NCBI GenBank assembly: GCA_963665075.1
Contig: OY762063.1
Coordinates: 434,001-498,000 of the forward strand
Direction of reading: 5' to 3'
Length of the DNA: 64,000 bases
Origin: JAPULR01 sp963665075
Lineage (GTDB): Bacteria; Chloroflexota; Dehalococcoidia; Lucifugimonadales; GCA-2712585
Shown piece after piece: positions 55,470 to 63,737 of the stretch; positions within the stretch are counted from its first letter, which is position 1, and each line of letters starts with the position of its first letter. The notes beneath the pieces are model-generated. The model saw nothing but the letters and a program-made list of their open reading frames with translations, was not told where the DNA came from and did no database searches. Position numbers and translations under genes: made by a program.

Positions 55470-55886
55470 CTACCCTCCCTTCCCCCGCCTCACAAACACC
55501 ACGTCCTCCCCATTCACGAACCGATCCCGCATCGCCTCAAACGCCGCCAGCTTCGAAGGCTGAAACTCCACCAACTCCTCATCCTCATTCAAATACGGAC
55601 TCGGAAAATACGCCCGCAGCAGCGTCTCCCCCGCCTCATCCGAAAACCGCACGTAATACAACACCGGCGCGCCGTGGTCCTCCGCCTCCACGAACTGCGC
55701 CTGCGCAATGCTCCCCATGTCCAGATGCAGATGCCACGGCCCCGACTCGATCATCCCCCAACCGCCGTGAAACTCCGGCTCCGTCCGCCCGTCGCAATAC
55801 ATCTCGCTGACGCAACTCCCGCCCCCCACCACAAAAAGCATCCGCTCAACCCCCGCCAACCCCCTAATCAAATCCTCCATACCCAT
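55470..55886 (-). CDS. hypothetical protein, 138 aa
   Basis: No family recognised with certainty. Sequence shows a beta-rich protein (EFHGGWGMIESGPWHLHLDMGSIAQAQFVEAEDHGAPVLYYVRFSDEAGETLLRAYFPSPYLNEDEELVEFQP). Its AGGAGG seven bases before ATG 55886 is strong, and the length and codon use look genuine. Confidence 0.7.
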   Translation of the reverse strand: MGMEDLIRGLAGVERMLFVVGGGSCVSEMYCDGRTEPEFHGGWGMIESGPWHLHLDMGSIAQAQFVEAEDHGAPVLYYVRFSDEAGETLLRAYFPSPYLNEDEELVEFQPSKLAAFEAMRDRFVNGEDVVFVRRGKGG

Positions 55887-55945
55887 TTCAACACCTCCTG
55901 TGAAGTATTCCCATTACATTTGTGCTTTTTGAATCCCCTTGCCGC

Positions 55946-58078
55946 TCACTCACACTCGGAAAAATTCTGCGTCGCCCAGACCGTCTCAGACACATACCCG
56001 TGCTCAATTTGCTGTTGAATGAAAATGCCCACTCCTATTCGAGTGGCATCAGGATCTAGAATATTCCTCCTATGCCCTGGACTGTTTATCCAACCATCGA
56101 CCAAAGCTCGCGCCATCTCAGATGAAGACCTAAAGCTGGTAGGCTCAATTGAGATAAGTGTAGACCCGCGAAATCTGTGAGTCCATGTTGTAATCCTGGG
56201 ATACCAAGCGATATTCTCCGACAACCCATAAGTATAACTGCCATCGTCCCGATACGCCCTGCAATCATTGCCTGCGGCTAAAGCTCTATCAGTGGCGTCC
56301 TGCCCTCTGTAAATATGGCTGAGGATCCCAGATACAGCCATATTTGCGCTGTGAGTGAAGGCGATTTTATTGATTTTTGTGTCTTCCAACAGAGGGGAAA
56401 CCCCTGTGTTTACGCGTACTTCATTAGTGAATTTAACCACGAGAGAGTAGATTTCTGATGCATCTAAAGCGATGCCGCCAGGAAAAGGCGTTGAAACGGG
56501 CGTAGGCTCAGGCGTGGGAACTGGAGTCGGCGCAGGGGTTGGAGGAGGCGTTGGGACTGGCGTTGGCATCGGAGTTGGCTCAGGCGTCGGATCGGGAACT
56601 GGTGTGGACGCCGAACTAGCGGGAGCCTGCACATCCAGCCTATTGATAGAAAGAGCAAGCAACATCTCGCTAAGCCGTTCAGTGCCACTATCCTTCCATA
56701 CTACAACGGTGTAAATCCCCGGTGTAGTGACCAGATGTCCTATATTTGCTTGGACTATTAAGGAAGCCTCATCTTCCGCCCACAGATCAGCCACCACATC
56801 GTTGGAATCCAATTCATAGTAAGAGCCGGTCGGAGGTGCCCTTAGCACATGTGCCACTGGGTCTCCGCACATAGTAGTCATCCCGCCACCGATGCAATAG
56901 CTATCCAGCGCATCAATCTGAGCGGGCGTCATCGGGACAGGAGGAGGGTCATAATAGATTGAAATCCCTTTCGCAATCGCTAAACCGGAAACATTTTTCG
57001 CAATCGAGAGCAAAAGCGTCCCGTTGCTGAACAATTCTGGTTGCTTGACCGCCTCTACATCCCCACCTTCAAAATGTTGTACAAAGACAACTCGCTTGCC
57101 AGTAAAGCCCACGCCTATATTGACCACCCGGTGACTCTCACCAAGGATGGTGTCGCGGTGTCCCCAATCCGAATCCGCATCGTCGTACATCATGCTCTGA
57201 TGCAACTCTTGAACCTTTTCGCGAGGAATAGGTGTCCGACAATTCACAATAGGAGAATCGCAGTTTTTCTCTCGCCATTCTTTGTCCGTCCATCCAGACC
57301 AGGCTACGTTTTCCGCAACATAGGACGTTCCGCCAGTATCGCTGTACACCATGTAGGGCTTGCGTCCGCCGCTCCACCAATGACCAAAATAATCGTGCTC
57401 TATCATATCCTCAGCGTGCATCTGAGCCGCCGAATTGCTACCCAGGATCACAGGTGCAACACCATGCTTTGCCCTATCTGCGTTGATTAGTTCCAATGCA
57501 TACTCCCGCAACTCTTCTAGAGTCATTGGCGTAGGCGTAGGCACAGGTGCAGGAACCGGAGTAGCCGCTCGCGTAGGAATCGGCGTGAAAACGCGTGTAG
57601 GTGCAGGCGTCGGCGTCCGTGTTGAGACAATTCGTGTTGGCACCCGCGTCGGCAGAACAGTCGGACGCGGTGTTGGACGCGGCGTGGGCGTCACCGTTCG
57701 AACATGTGTAGCCGTGCGGGTAGGCACTTGACGAGGGGTTGGCGTAGGCTGGGTGATAGCCGTTGGCGTTTCGTCATTTCCGCCACCGAAGCTATCGAAT
57801 GGCTCAAGGTTAATTACAATAATCGCCCCGAAATACAGGAGAGGCAAAATCCAAAGCAAATGCCAGAAACTCCACCATCGCCTGCGCGGTCCTTGGGGTG
57901 GTGGCGGTGGTGAGCCAAATGTCGGTGGGCGGCGAGGAGGTTGCGGCGGATGACGCTCTTTCGTCACCGTGCGAATTGGACGACGCGGCCTGCTCTCTCT
58001 CCCAAGCCGTCCCTCATTACACCGCCAACACGTGCACGCCGGCGGGTGCCCTCCGTACCAATTCGGTCTGCCTGCCAA
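55946..58078 (-). CDS. membrane-anchored protein with two CAP/SCP domains, 710 aa
   Basis: A short Cys-rich cytoplasmic start (ACTCWRCNEGR), a Pro/Arg-rich segment, one transmembrane helix (about 68-90), a Thr/Pro repeat linker, CAP domain 1 (about 188-345: LINADRAKHGVAPV, HAEDMIEHDYFGHW, GHRDTIL), a middle domain, a second Thr/Pro linker, and CAP domain 2 (about 550-705: FTNEVRVNTGVSPL, HSANMAVSGILSH, GWINSPGHRRNILD). CAP domains bind lipids or act on cell envelopes; role here unknown. It starts at TTG 58078 inside a 171-bp direct repeat. Confidence 0.8.
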   Translation of the reverse strand: MAGRPNWYGGHPPACTCWRCNEGRLGRESRPRRPIRTVTKERHPPQPPRRPPTFGSPPPPPQGPRRRWWSFWHLLWILPLLYFGAIIVINLEPFDSFGGGNDETPTAITQPTPTPRQVPTRTATHVRTVTPTPRPTPRPTVLPTRVPTRIVSTRTPTPAPTRVFTPIPTRAATPVPAPVPTPTPMTLEELREYALELINADRAKHGVAPVILGSNSAAQMHAEDMIEHDYFGHWWSGGRKPYMVYSDTGGTSYVAENVAWSGWTDKEWREKNCDSPIVNCRTPIPREKVQELHQSMMYDDADSDWGHRDTILGESHRVVNIGVGFTGKRVVFVQHFEGGDVEAVKQPELFSNGTLLLSIAKNVSGLAIAKGISIYYDPPPVPMTPAQIDALDSYCIGGGMTTMCGDPVAHVLRAPPTGSYYELDSNDVVADLWAEDEASLIVQANIGHLVTTPGIYTVVVWKDSGTERLSEMLLALSINRLDVQAPASSASTPVPDPTPEPTPMPTPVPTPPPTPAPTPVPTPEPTPVSTPFPGGIALDASEIYSLVVKFTNEVRVNTGVSPLLEDTKINKIAFTHSANMAVSGILSHIYRGQDATDRALAAGNDCRAYRDDGSYTYGLSENIAWYPRITTWTHRFRGSTLISIEPTSFRSSSEMARALVDGWINSPGHRRNILDPDATRIGVGIFIQQQIEHGYVSETVWATQNFSECE

Positions 58079-58204
58079 TTCTCCTAGCCCCCTTCCGTCT
58101 ACAATCCATTATAATCATCTCCGACATTCTTGCTAGCGAGGCATCCTTGACCCCCTCCAAAAACATCCGCCCCATCCAGCCCGCCGCCGGCCCCGTACGC
58201 GCCG
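58034..58204. repeat. direct repeat, left copy (171 bp)
   Basis: It matches 60275-60445 with about six differences. It contains the start of the CAP gene (minus strand) and a copy of the promoter region, TTG start and first codons of aroA (plus strand). That aroA fragment stops making sense after 58204. Confidence 0.9.
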
Positions 58205-58295
58205 AACTCTTTAAAACCCTCCACAAACTCATAACAGGGAGAGACGCGTAGGGGGATTGGAGTTGGGCGGGCTTGACGAAGTAGGACGTTAATAC

Positions 58296-60194
58296 ATGAT
58301 TCTTCCCAAAAACCCGATGAACCTTACGTTACGATTGCATTTCCTTACGGACGTGACTGCTCTGAAATATCTATCCAGTCCTGAAGCTGTAGCCTATTTG
58401 GAAGACGCGATTGAATCAATCAGCATCAGAGATCGACGTAATTTTCTTCGCGGCTATCGCCTAGCCGTCGCCACGCCTTTGCACGGCCTTTTGTGGTTTG
58501 TGGCTGACTACCCGGAACTGTTGGGTTTAGAGGGCGATGACAGACTATATAACTGGCTACACTATGGTAACCCCGCAAAAGACAAGTCTCTGTTGTCCGC
58601 CGTTTCTAATCCGGCATCTGACTTGAGTCGCCTGTGCTACGTTTTTAATGACCTTCAGGTTGCTTTGCGCAGGGCTGAGAATGGGCTGGCTGATACTATT
58701 AGCGCCATCGGAAAATGTCGCAAGGTTGCGGCACGATTTGCAGGAGTGTTGATAGGAACAAAGATAGTTTCTTTGGATACGGGAAAAGAGCCATCCGACA
58801 AAGAATCACTATTCCGTATGTGCTTAGCAGAGCGAGTAGTGGATTATCTCGACCATGATCCTAGCATCATATCACTAGCACGTGAACTGGTATGGAGCCG
58901 TGGTGAAGAGTTACGCCCTATAGATGATAGATTCATCTTGGATGCGGAAACCCACTTGGATCGCGTCGCGTCATTCCCTTCCGCCACGGGAATTCCAAAA
59001 GAGTGGGGAGATGGTTTCCGGTTTGGTTGTGACTTGCTCATGTGGCTAAGTGGAATCGTGCTACCTTCTCATGTAGATTCAGGCCCTGTCACCTACCAGG
59101 ACTGGTTTAACGAACTCCTCGCTTTCGCCAAACCATCGTATCCTAAGGGGGAATGGCCGAGCATGAAATATGGGTTGACTGAGTTCACGGAATCGAACGT
59201 AAGAAGATTTTTGGAACACTTCGAGGTCAATATGGATACTGTCTTTTCCAAGCATAGGCTTGCGGCGGTTCTAGGTCCTGATTCAGTGCGTCTTATGAGC
59301 TCTACCGGCGCAACTGCCCCTTTGGAGTTGGAAGTCATGTTGCGCGGAGCGGTCGCAATGCATGGCGATTCCAAGGTCCGTCTTCTTCTCATGACTCACT
59401 CCGTAGCTTCGGATGACCGTCAATGGGTTTCCGTAGCATTTAGATTGCCAATTTACGGCCCTATCTCTAATGCTTCAAAGTGGTTTCTGTTCTACAAGAT
59501 GTATCACACTGGGCCTGTGTTTGACACTGACGTTGCCCGTGCTGCAAAGGCCGTGGAACGGTTGCTCCTGCAATTCAAAGATAATTTGGAGGTGGAGGAA
59601 CTCGGCAGCCTGGATTCTGAGGATTTCTTACCCTTATGCGTGCTACCAGCCTTTAGAGCAATGCGAGAATTGAGTCTTGAGGCGGCAAAGACTAACACTG
59701 ATTTGCGTTCCAGGAACTTAGAGCTTTTGGCGATATTATGGCTGGTGAATCAAGGTTACGATCATGTAAGAGTCTCATTCAAACATGCTCCGTTAGGGAA
59801 GTTTGAATACGATGCAATAGGCGTGAAGAATGATCAATGCTTGGTTTTTGAAGTGAAAAGCTCCCGTATCGTTGATGACGAACTTCAAGAGCAGATTCGG
59901 AGGTTTGCTGGTAAAGTAGACCATCTGCGTGATCGGTTGCCTGACCTAACGAAGGCATTGGGATGTGAGTCCGCTATCGAAAACATTTCAGGGATATTCG
60001 TATTCCTGGGTGATTTAGATAACTTTAAGCCAACTGTTACGTCAATCACCTTATGGGGCTACGACGATTTTGTGAAAGCACTAAAGGCGGTAGACATACC
60101 TGGCAGAATCGTGGGGCTATTGGATAGATCACATATTATTCGTCATGTGCGGCTTGATGACTTCCCACATGATCCGTTTTGCGTTGGGTTATAG
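58296..60194 (+). CDS. uncharacterised protein with C-terminal PD-(D/E)XK nuclease domain, 632 aa
   Basis: The last third carries NLELLAILWLVNQGYD, FEYDAIGV (Asp) and LVFEVKSS (Glu-x-Lys), the core of Mrr/RecB-like restriction nucleases. The first about 450 residues match no family I know. No signal or membrane segment. Base composition is lower in GC than both flanks. The gene fills the 2.07 kb between direct repeats, so it was probably gained as one unit. A defence function is plausible but inferred. ATG 58317 is an alternative start. Confidence 0.75.
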   Translation: MILPKNPMNLTLRLHFLTDVTALKYLSSPEAVAYLEDAIESISIRDRRNFLRGYRLAVATPLHGLLWFVADYPELLGLEGDDRLYNWLHYGNPAKDKSLLSAVSNPASDLSRLCYVFNDLQVALRRAENGLADTISAIGKCRKVAARFAGVLIGTKIVSLDTGKEPSDKESLFRMCLAERVVDYLDHDPSIISLARELVWSRGEELRPIDDRFILDAETHLDRVASFPSATGIPKEWGDGFRFGCDLLMWLSGIVLPSHVDSGPVTYQDWFNELLAFAKPSYPKGEWPSMKYGLTEFTESNVRRFLEHFEVNMDTVFSKHRLAAVLGPDSVRLMSSTGATAPLELEVMLRGAVAMHGDSKVRLLLMTHSVASDDRQWVSVAFRLPIYGPISNASKWFLFYKMYHTGPVFDTDVARAAKAVERLLLQFKDNLEVEELGSLDSEDFLPLCVLPAFRAMRELSLEAAKTNTDLRSRNLELLAILWLVNQGYDHVRVSFKHAPLGKFEYDAIGVKNDQCLVFEVKSSRIVDDELQEQIRRFAGKVDHLRDRLPDLTKALGCESAIENISGIFVFLGDLDNFKPTVTSITLWGYDDFVKALKAVDIPGRIVGLLDRSHIIRHVRLDDFPHDPFCVGL

Positions 60195-60274
60195 CTTTAT
60201 TCAATCGATTAGGAAGTTTGCGTATGGTTCCCAACCGTCGAGCGGATGCACAGCTAGCATCGTTGGGAGAACCA

Positions 60275-60445
60275 GCACGCCGGCGGGTGCCCTCCATACC
60301 AATTCGGCCTACCTGCCAATTCTCCTAGCCCCCTTCCGTCTGCAATCCATTATAATCATCTCCGACATTCTTGCTAGCGAGGCATCCTTGACCCCCTCCA
60401 AAAACATCCGCCCCATCCAACCCGCCGCCGACCCCGTACGCGCCG
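60275..60445. repeat. direct repeat, right copy (171 bp)
   Basis: It carries the working promoter region (TATAAT at 60351-60356), start and first codons of aroA, and a remnant of the CAP gene's N-terminal codons. Its partner lies 2,241 bases to the left. Confidence 0.9.
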
Positions 60446-61674
60446 TGGTCCCCGTCCCCGGTTCCAAAAGCATCACCAACCGGCTGATGCTTCTCGCCGC
60501 CCTCGCCCGCGGCGCGTCACGAATCTCCGGCATCCTCCGCTCCGACGACACCGACGTCTTCGCCCAAGCCCTCCAATCCCTCGGCTTCCAACTCCGATTC
60601 AACGACGGCGGCAGCGAATGCCTCATCCAAGGCTCCGGCGGCGCCATACCCGCCCAATCTGCCCGCGTCTGGTGCGGCAGCGCAGGCACCGCCGCCCGCT
60701 TCCTAGCCGCCGCCGTCGCCGCCGGAAACGGCTGCTACGTCCTCGACGCCACCCCGCAAATGCTCCGCCGTCCCATGACCCCCCTCCTAGACGCCCTCGC
60801 CTCCCAGGGCGCGACCATCCGCGTCCCCCCCGACGTCAACGCCCTCCTGACCATCAACACCGACGGCCTGAAAGGCGGCCTCCTCACCCTCGGCGGCGCC
60901 CACGTCAGCAGCCAATACCTCTCCGCCCTCCTCATGGCCGCGCCAATGGCCAAGACTCCTCTCGAAATTCAAACCGCCGTCCCCGTCAGCCGTCCCTACG
61001 TGGACATGACCATCGGCCTCATGTCCCAATTCGGCGTGAACGTAGACCAGCAAGCCTACGAACGCTTCCGCATCCCAGCCCCGACCCAATACCAGGGCGG
61101 CGACCACGTCATCGAGCCCGACGCCTCCACCGCGTCCTACTTCTTCGCCGCCGCCGCCGTCACCGCCGGAACCGTCACCGTCCCCAACCTCTCCCACACC
61201 AACAGCGTCCAGGGCGACGTTCGCTTCCTCGATGTGCTGGAGAAGATGGGATGCGCCGTCGCTTCCGACAATCAATCGACAACCGTCACAGGCCCCGCCA
61301 AACTCCGAGGCGTCAGCGTAGACATGTCGCAGATTTCCGACACCGTCATGACCCTCGCCGCCATCGCCCCCTACGCCCAGACGCCCACCACCATCAGCAA
61401 TATCGGCCACATCCGCGTCAAGGAGTCGGATAGAATCAGCGCCCTCGCTGACGGCCTGGCCAGAATGGGCGTAACCTTCAACGAAACCCACGACTCGCTC
61501 ACCATCCACCCCTCAACCCCACGAGGCGCAATCATCGACTCCCACGAAGACCACCGCATAGCCATGTCCTTCAGCATCGCGGGACTCGTAACGCCGGGCG
61601 TCGCAATCCAAGGCCCCGACTGCGTCGTGAAGACCTGCCCCCAATTCTTCGACCTGCTCAATCGCCTGAATTAA
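60388..61674 (+). CDS. aroA: 3-phosphoshikimate 1-carboxyvinyltransferase (EPSP synthase), 428 aa
   Basis: VPGSKSITNRLMLLAALARG, the AGTAARFL motif, RRPMTPLLDAL, and IRVKESDRISAL with SHEDHRIAM near the C-terminus are complete EPSP synthase signatures. It makes EPSP from shikimate 3-phosphate and PEP in aromatic amino-acid synthesis. TTG 60388 with GAGG five bases ahead fits the family length; the frame is open further upstream only through the repeat. Confidence 0.95.
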   Translation: MTPSKNIRPIQPAADPVRAVVPVPGSKSITNRLMLLAALARGASRISGILRSDDTDVFAQALQSLGFQLRFNDGGSECLIQGSGGAIPAQSARVWCGSAGTAARFLAAAVAAGNGCYVLDATPQMLRRPMTPLLDALASQGATIRVPPDVNALLTINTDGLKGGLLTLGGAHVSSQYLSALLMAAPMAKTPLEIQTAVPVSRPYVDMTIGLMSQFGVNVDQQAYERFRIPAPTQYQGGDHVIEPDASTASYFFAAAAVTAGTVTVPNLSHTNSVQGDVRFLDVLEKMGCAVASDNQSTTVTGPAKLRGVSVDMSQISDTVMTLAAIAPYAQTPTTISNIGHIRVKESDRISALADGLARMGVTFNETHDSLTIHPSTPRGAIIDSHEDHRIAMSFSIAGLVTPGVAIQGPDCVVKTCPQFFDLLNRLN

Positions 61675-61724
61675 ACGCACGGCTCAACCAAAAAGCCAAC
61701 GCTGTCAAGGGCAAAAAAGAAAAG

Positions 61725-61797
61725 TGGCAACGACTGGAATTGAACCAGTGACCTAGCGCTTATGAAGCGCCCGCTCTGACCCCTGAGCTACGTTGCC
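61725..61797 (-). tRNA. tRNA-Met (CAT anticodon)
   Basis: All four arms fold: acceptor 7 bp (GGCAACG/CGTTGCC), D stem GCTC/GAGC, anticodon stem with loop TTCATAA, T arm ACTGG-TTCAATT-CCAGT, discriminator A. CCA is not encoded. A T-rich stretch follows. Elongator Met is most likely; a tRNA-Ile with modified CAT cannot be excluded. Confidence 0.95.
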
Positions 61798-61987
61798 ACC
61801 AACGGAGGGCCGACCAGACGCCAGCCGTGCTCCACCAGATAATATAACCAACCCCGCCGATGGGTGTCAACGAATCCGCCCCAATCTCCACTCTCACCCT
61901 CCGCTCACCCTGAGCCTGTCGAAGGGTCGAGCACCCCTCTGGTCATTCCCGCGAAAGCGGGAATCCACTCTTCCCGCCTACCCCGCC
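61798..61987. repeat. family A and B repeats
   Basis: Family A 61901-61932 and family B 61938-61965, directly after the tRNA region and before the end of the RNase H-MoaC gene. Confidence 0.7.
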
Positions 61988-62920
61988 TCACGCTTCAAGG
62001 ACGATGTCCCCACTCCGCCCGCCCGTCTTCTTCGCCAGCCGCACCGACTCAATCCGCATCCCCCTGTCCGCCGCCTTGCACATGTCGTACACCGTCAACG
62101 CCGCCACCGACACCGCCGTAAGCGCCTCCATCTCAACCCCCGTCCGTCCCTCCGTCCTCACCGACGCCTCAATCGAAACGCCCCCCTTCTCCGCGTCCTC
62201 CGAAAGCTCCACCGTCACCCTGCTGATGGGCAACGGATGACACAATGGAATCAACTGCGCCGTCTGCTTGGCCGCCATAATCCCCGCCAGCCGCGCCGTC
62301 GCCAGCACGTCCCCTTTGGACACCTTCCCGCCCATAATCAGCGCCAGTGTCTCCGGCTTCATCGCGACGAAGCCCCTCGCCACCGCCTCCCGCCTCGTCA
62401 CCGCCTTGTCCCCCACGTCCACCATCTGCGCCCGCCCCTCAGCGTCCAGATGCGTCAGCCTCTCCCTTGTAGCAGCTCGAACGCTGTCGTTCGTTTCCTT
62501 TGCGGCTTTCGATGCCCCCCTCGACCTGCCATTGGAAGCGTTTTCCGCCTCCCCATTGGCAATCCTGTCCGCCTCCTCGTTTAGTGGATGCCCGGCATGA
62601 CCCCTGACCCACTTCCACCGAACATCCCGACCCGCCACCACCGAGTCCAGCCTCTCCCACAGGTCCTGGTTCACCCGCCGCTTCCAGTTTCGCGTCATCG
62701 TGTTGACGAGATACTGGCTGTCGCTGTGCACCGTTACGGCTGCGCCCTTTGGAATCGCATCAAGCCCCTCGATAGCCGCCGCCAGCTCCATCCGATTATT
62801 CGTAGTCTTTGGCGAACTCCCCGACAGAATCCGCTTGTCGCCGTCCTCAACTACGATAGCCGCCCATCCCCCCGGCCCCGGGTTCCCCAGACACGAACCG
62901 TCCGTATAGATGTCAATCAT
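61988..62920 (-). CDS. RNase HI-MoaC fusion protein, 310 aa
   Basis: Residues 1-135 are RNase HI with the four acidic catalytic residues Asp7 (DIYTDGS), Glu45 (NRMELAA), Asp67 (VHSDSQYL) and Asp118 (EEADRIA). After a Ser/Lys/Ala linker (about 127-152), residues 155-310 are complete MoaC (HLDAEGRAQMVDVGDK, LIPLCHPLPI, GVEMEALTAVSVAALTVYDMCKA), which makes cyclic pyranopterin phosphate for molybdopterin. ATG 62920 overlaps the preceding stop. No stop or start separates the halves. Confidence 0.9.
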   Translation of the reverse strand: MIDIYTDGSCLGNPGPGGWAAIVVEDGDKRILSGSSPKTTNNRMELAAAIEGLDAIPKGAAVTVHSDSQYLVNTMTRNWKRRVNQDLWERLDSVVAGRDVRWKWVRGHAGHPLNEEADRIANGEAENASNGRSRGASKAAKETNDSVRAATRERLTHLDAEGRAQMVDVGDKAVTRREAVARGFVAMKPETLALIMGGKVSKGDVLATARLAGIMAAKQTAQLIPLCHPLPISRVTVELSEDAEKGGVSIEASVRTEGRTGVEMEALTAVSVAALTVYDMCKAADRGMRIESVRLAKKTGGRSGDIVLEA

Positions 62921-63569
62921 GGTGTTCTTTATTCTCATCCTCCAATCCTTGGGAAGCGACTATCTCTATCCTACTGATAGAATCTCTGCCTAATAAGATG
63001 CCTGTATCATCATCTAGCTTTACCCAATCCCCACATTTTGCATCCCAGACGAAGGCTCTTGTGAGATATATTTCCTGATCATGATCAGTTAATCCAATGG
63101 AGTAAAACTGATTCCAACCATACAGCAAGTCTCCGTCATTCAGGTATACCCGCAAATACGAGGGTTGAGAGATTACACGATCCCAAATGTCAGAGTGTTT
63201 CCTAATATCAACTCCAAGCTTTAGCAACACCTTGTTAACCGGATCAGACTTATTTGCCATATGAACAATCCGCCCACCCGACCAACCCAGTATCGGCGCC
63301 GCAATATACAATCCTGCAAATAGGCCTCCTGGAATGCTGGTGGGAGAACGGAGCATGTCCATTAGCCCCGGCCAGTTAGTTTCAGATCCGTTGATCAGTG
63401 TAAATGTCGGATAAACCAGGACAAATAGGACGAGGCTCGCAACCAAACTCCAGGCTATGCCTTGCAGTCCTGATAGCCTTCTAAACCCGGTTACCAAAAA
63501 CCCTACGTTGATCGTGATGAAGCCTGGTAGGATCAAAAACAATAGCAACGGAACCGTCATTAGGTCCAT
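62913..63569 (-). CDS. DUF6338-like membrane protein, 218 aa
   Basis: An N-terminal hydrophobic helix (LLLFLILPGFITINVGFLV), a second (WSLVASLVLFVLVYPTFTLI) and a weaker third (GGLFAGLYIAAPILGW), then a cytoplasmic domain with SYLRVYLNDGDLLYGW. This pattern matches DUF6338, of unknown function. GC content is lower than the flanking mo genes. It overlaps the fusion gene by eight bases. Confidence 0.75.
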   Translation of the reverse strand: MDLMTVPLLLFLILPGFITINVGFLVTGFRRLSGLQGIAWSLVASLVLFVLVYPTFTLINGSETNWPGLMDMLRSPTSIPGGLFAGLYIAAPILGWSGGRIVHMANKSDPVNKVLLKLGVDIRKHSDIWDRVISQPSYLRVYLNDGDLLYGWNQFYSIGLTDHDQEIYLTRAFVWDAKCGDWVKLDDDTGILLGRDSISRIEIVASQGLEDENKEHHD

Positions 63570-63599
63570 GGTCTAACGCACCCAAGAAATAGAATAAAG

Positions 63600-63725
63600 C
63601 TATCGAGTCCTTTTGGGTGGGACCGGAGGAGGATCAGGTTTCTTGACCGGGCCTTCCGGTGGACGGTTGTAACCGTATCCCTTCTTTTCAATTTCCTGGT
63701 GTATCTTGTCTTTTTTTCCTTTCAT
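63600..63725 (-). CDS. small basic Pro-rich protein, 41 aa
   Basis: GGAGG four bases before ATG 63725; the product starts MKGKKDKIHQEIEKKGYGYN and ends in a Pro/Lys tail. No homologue recalled. It lies between moaA and the DUF6338-like gene in the same direction and may belong to the latter's insertion. Confidence 0.55.
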   Translation of the reverse strand: MKGKKDKIHQEIEKKGYGYNRPPEGPVKKPDPPPVPPKRTR

Positions 63726-63737
63726 ATTGCCTCCAAA

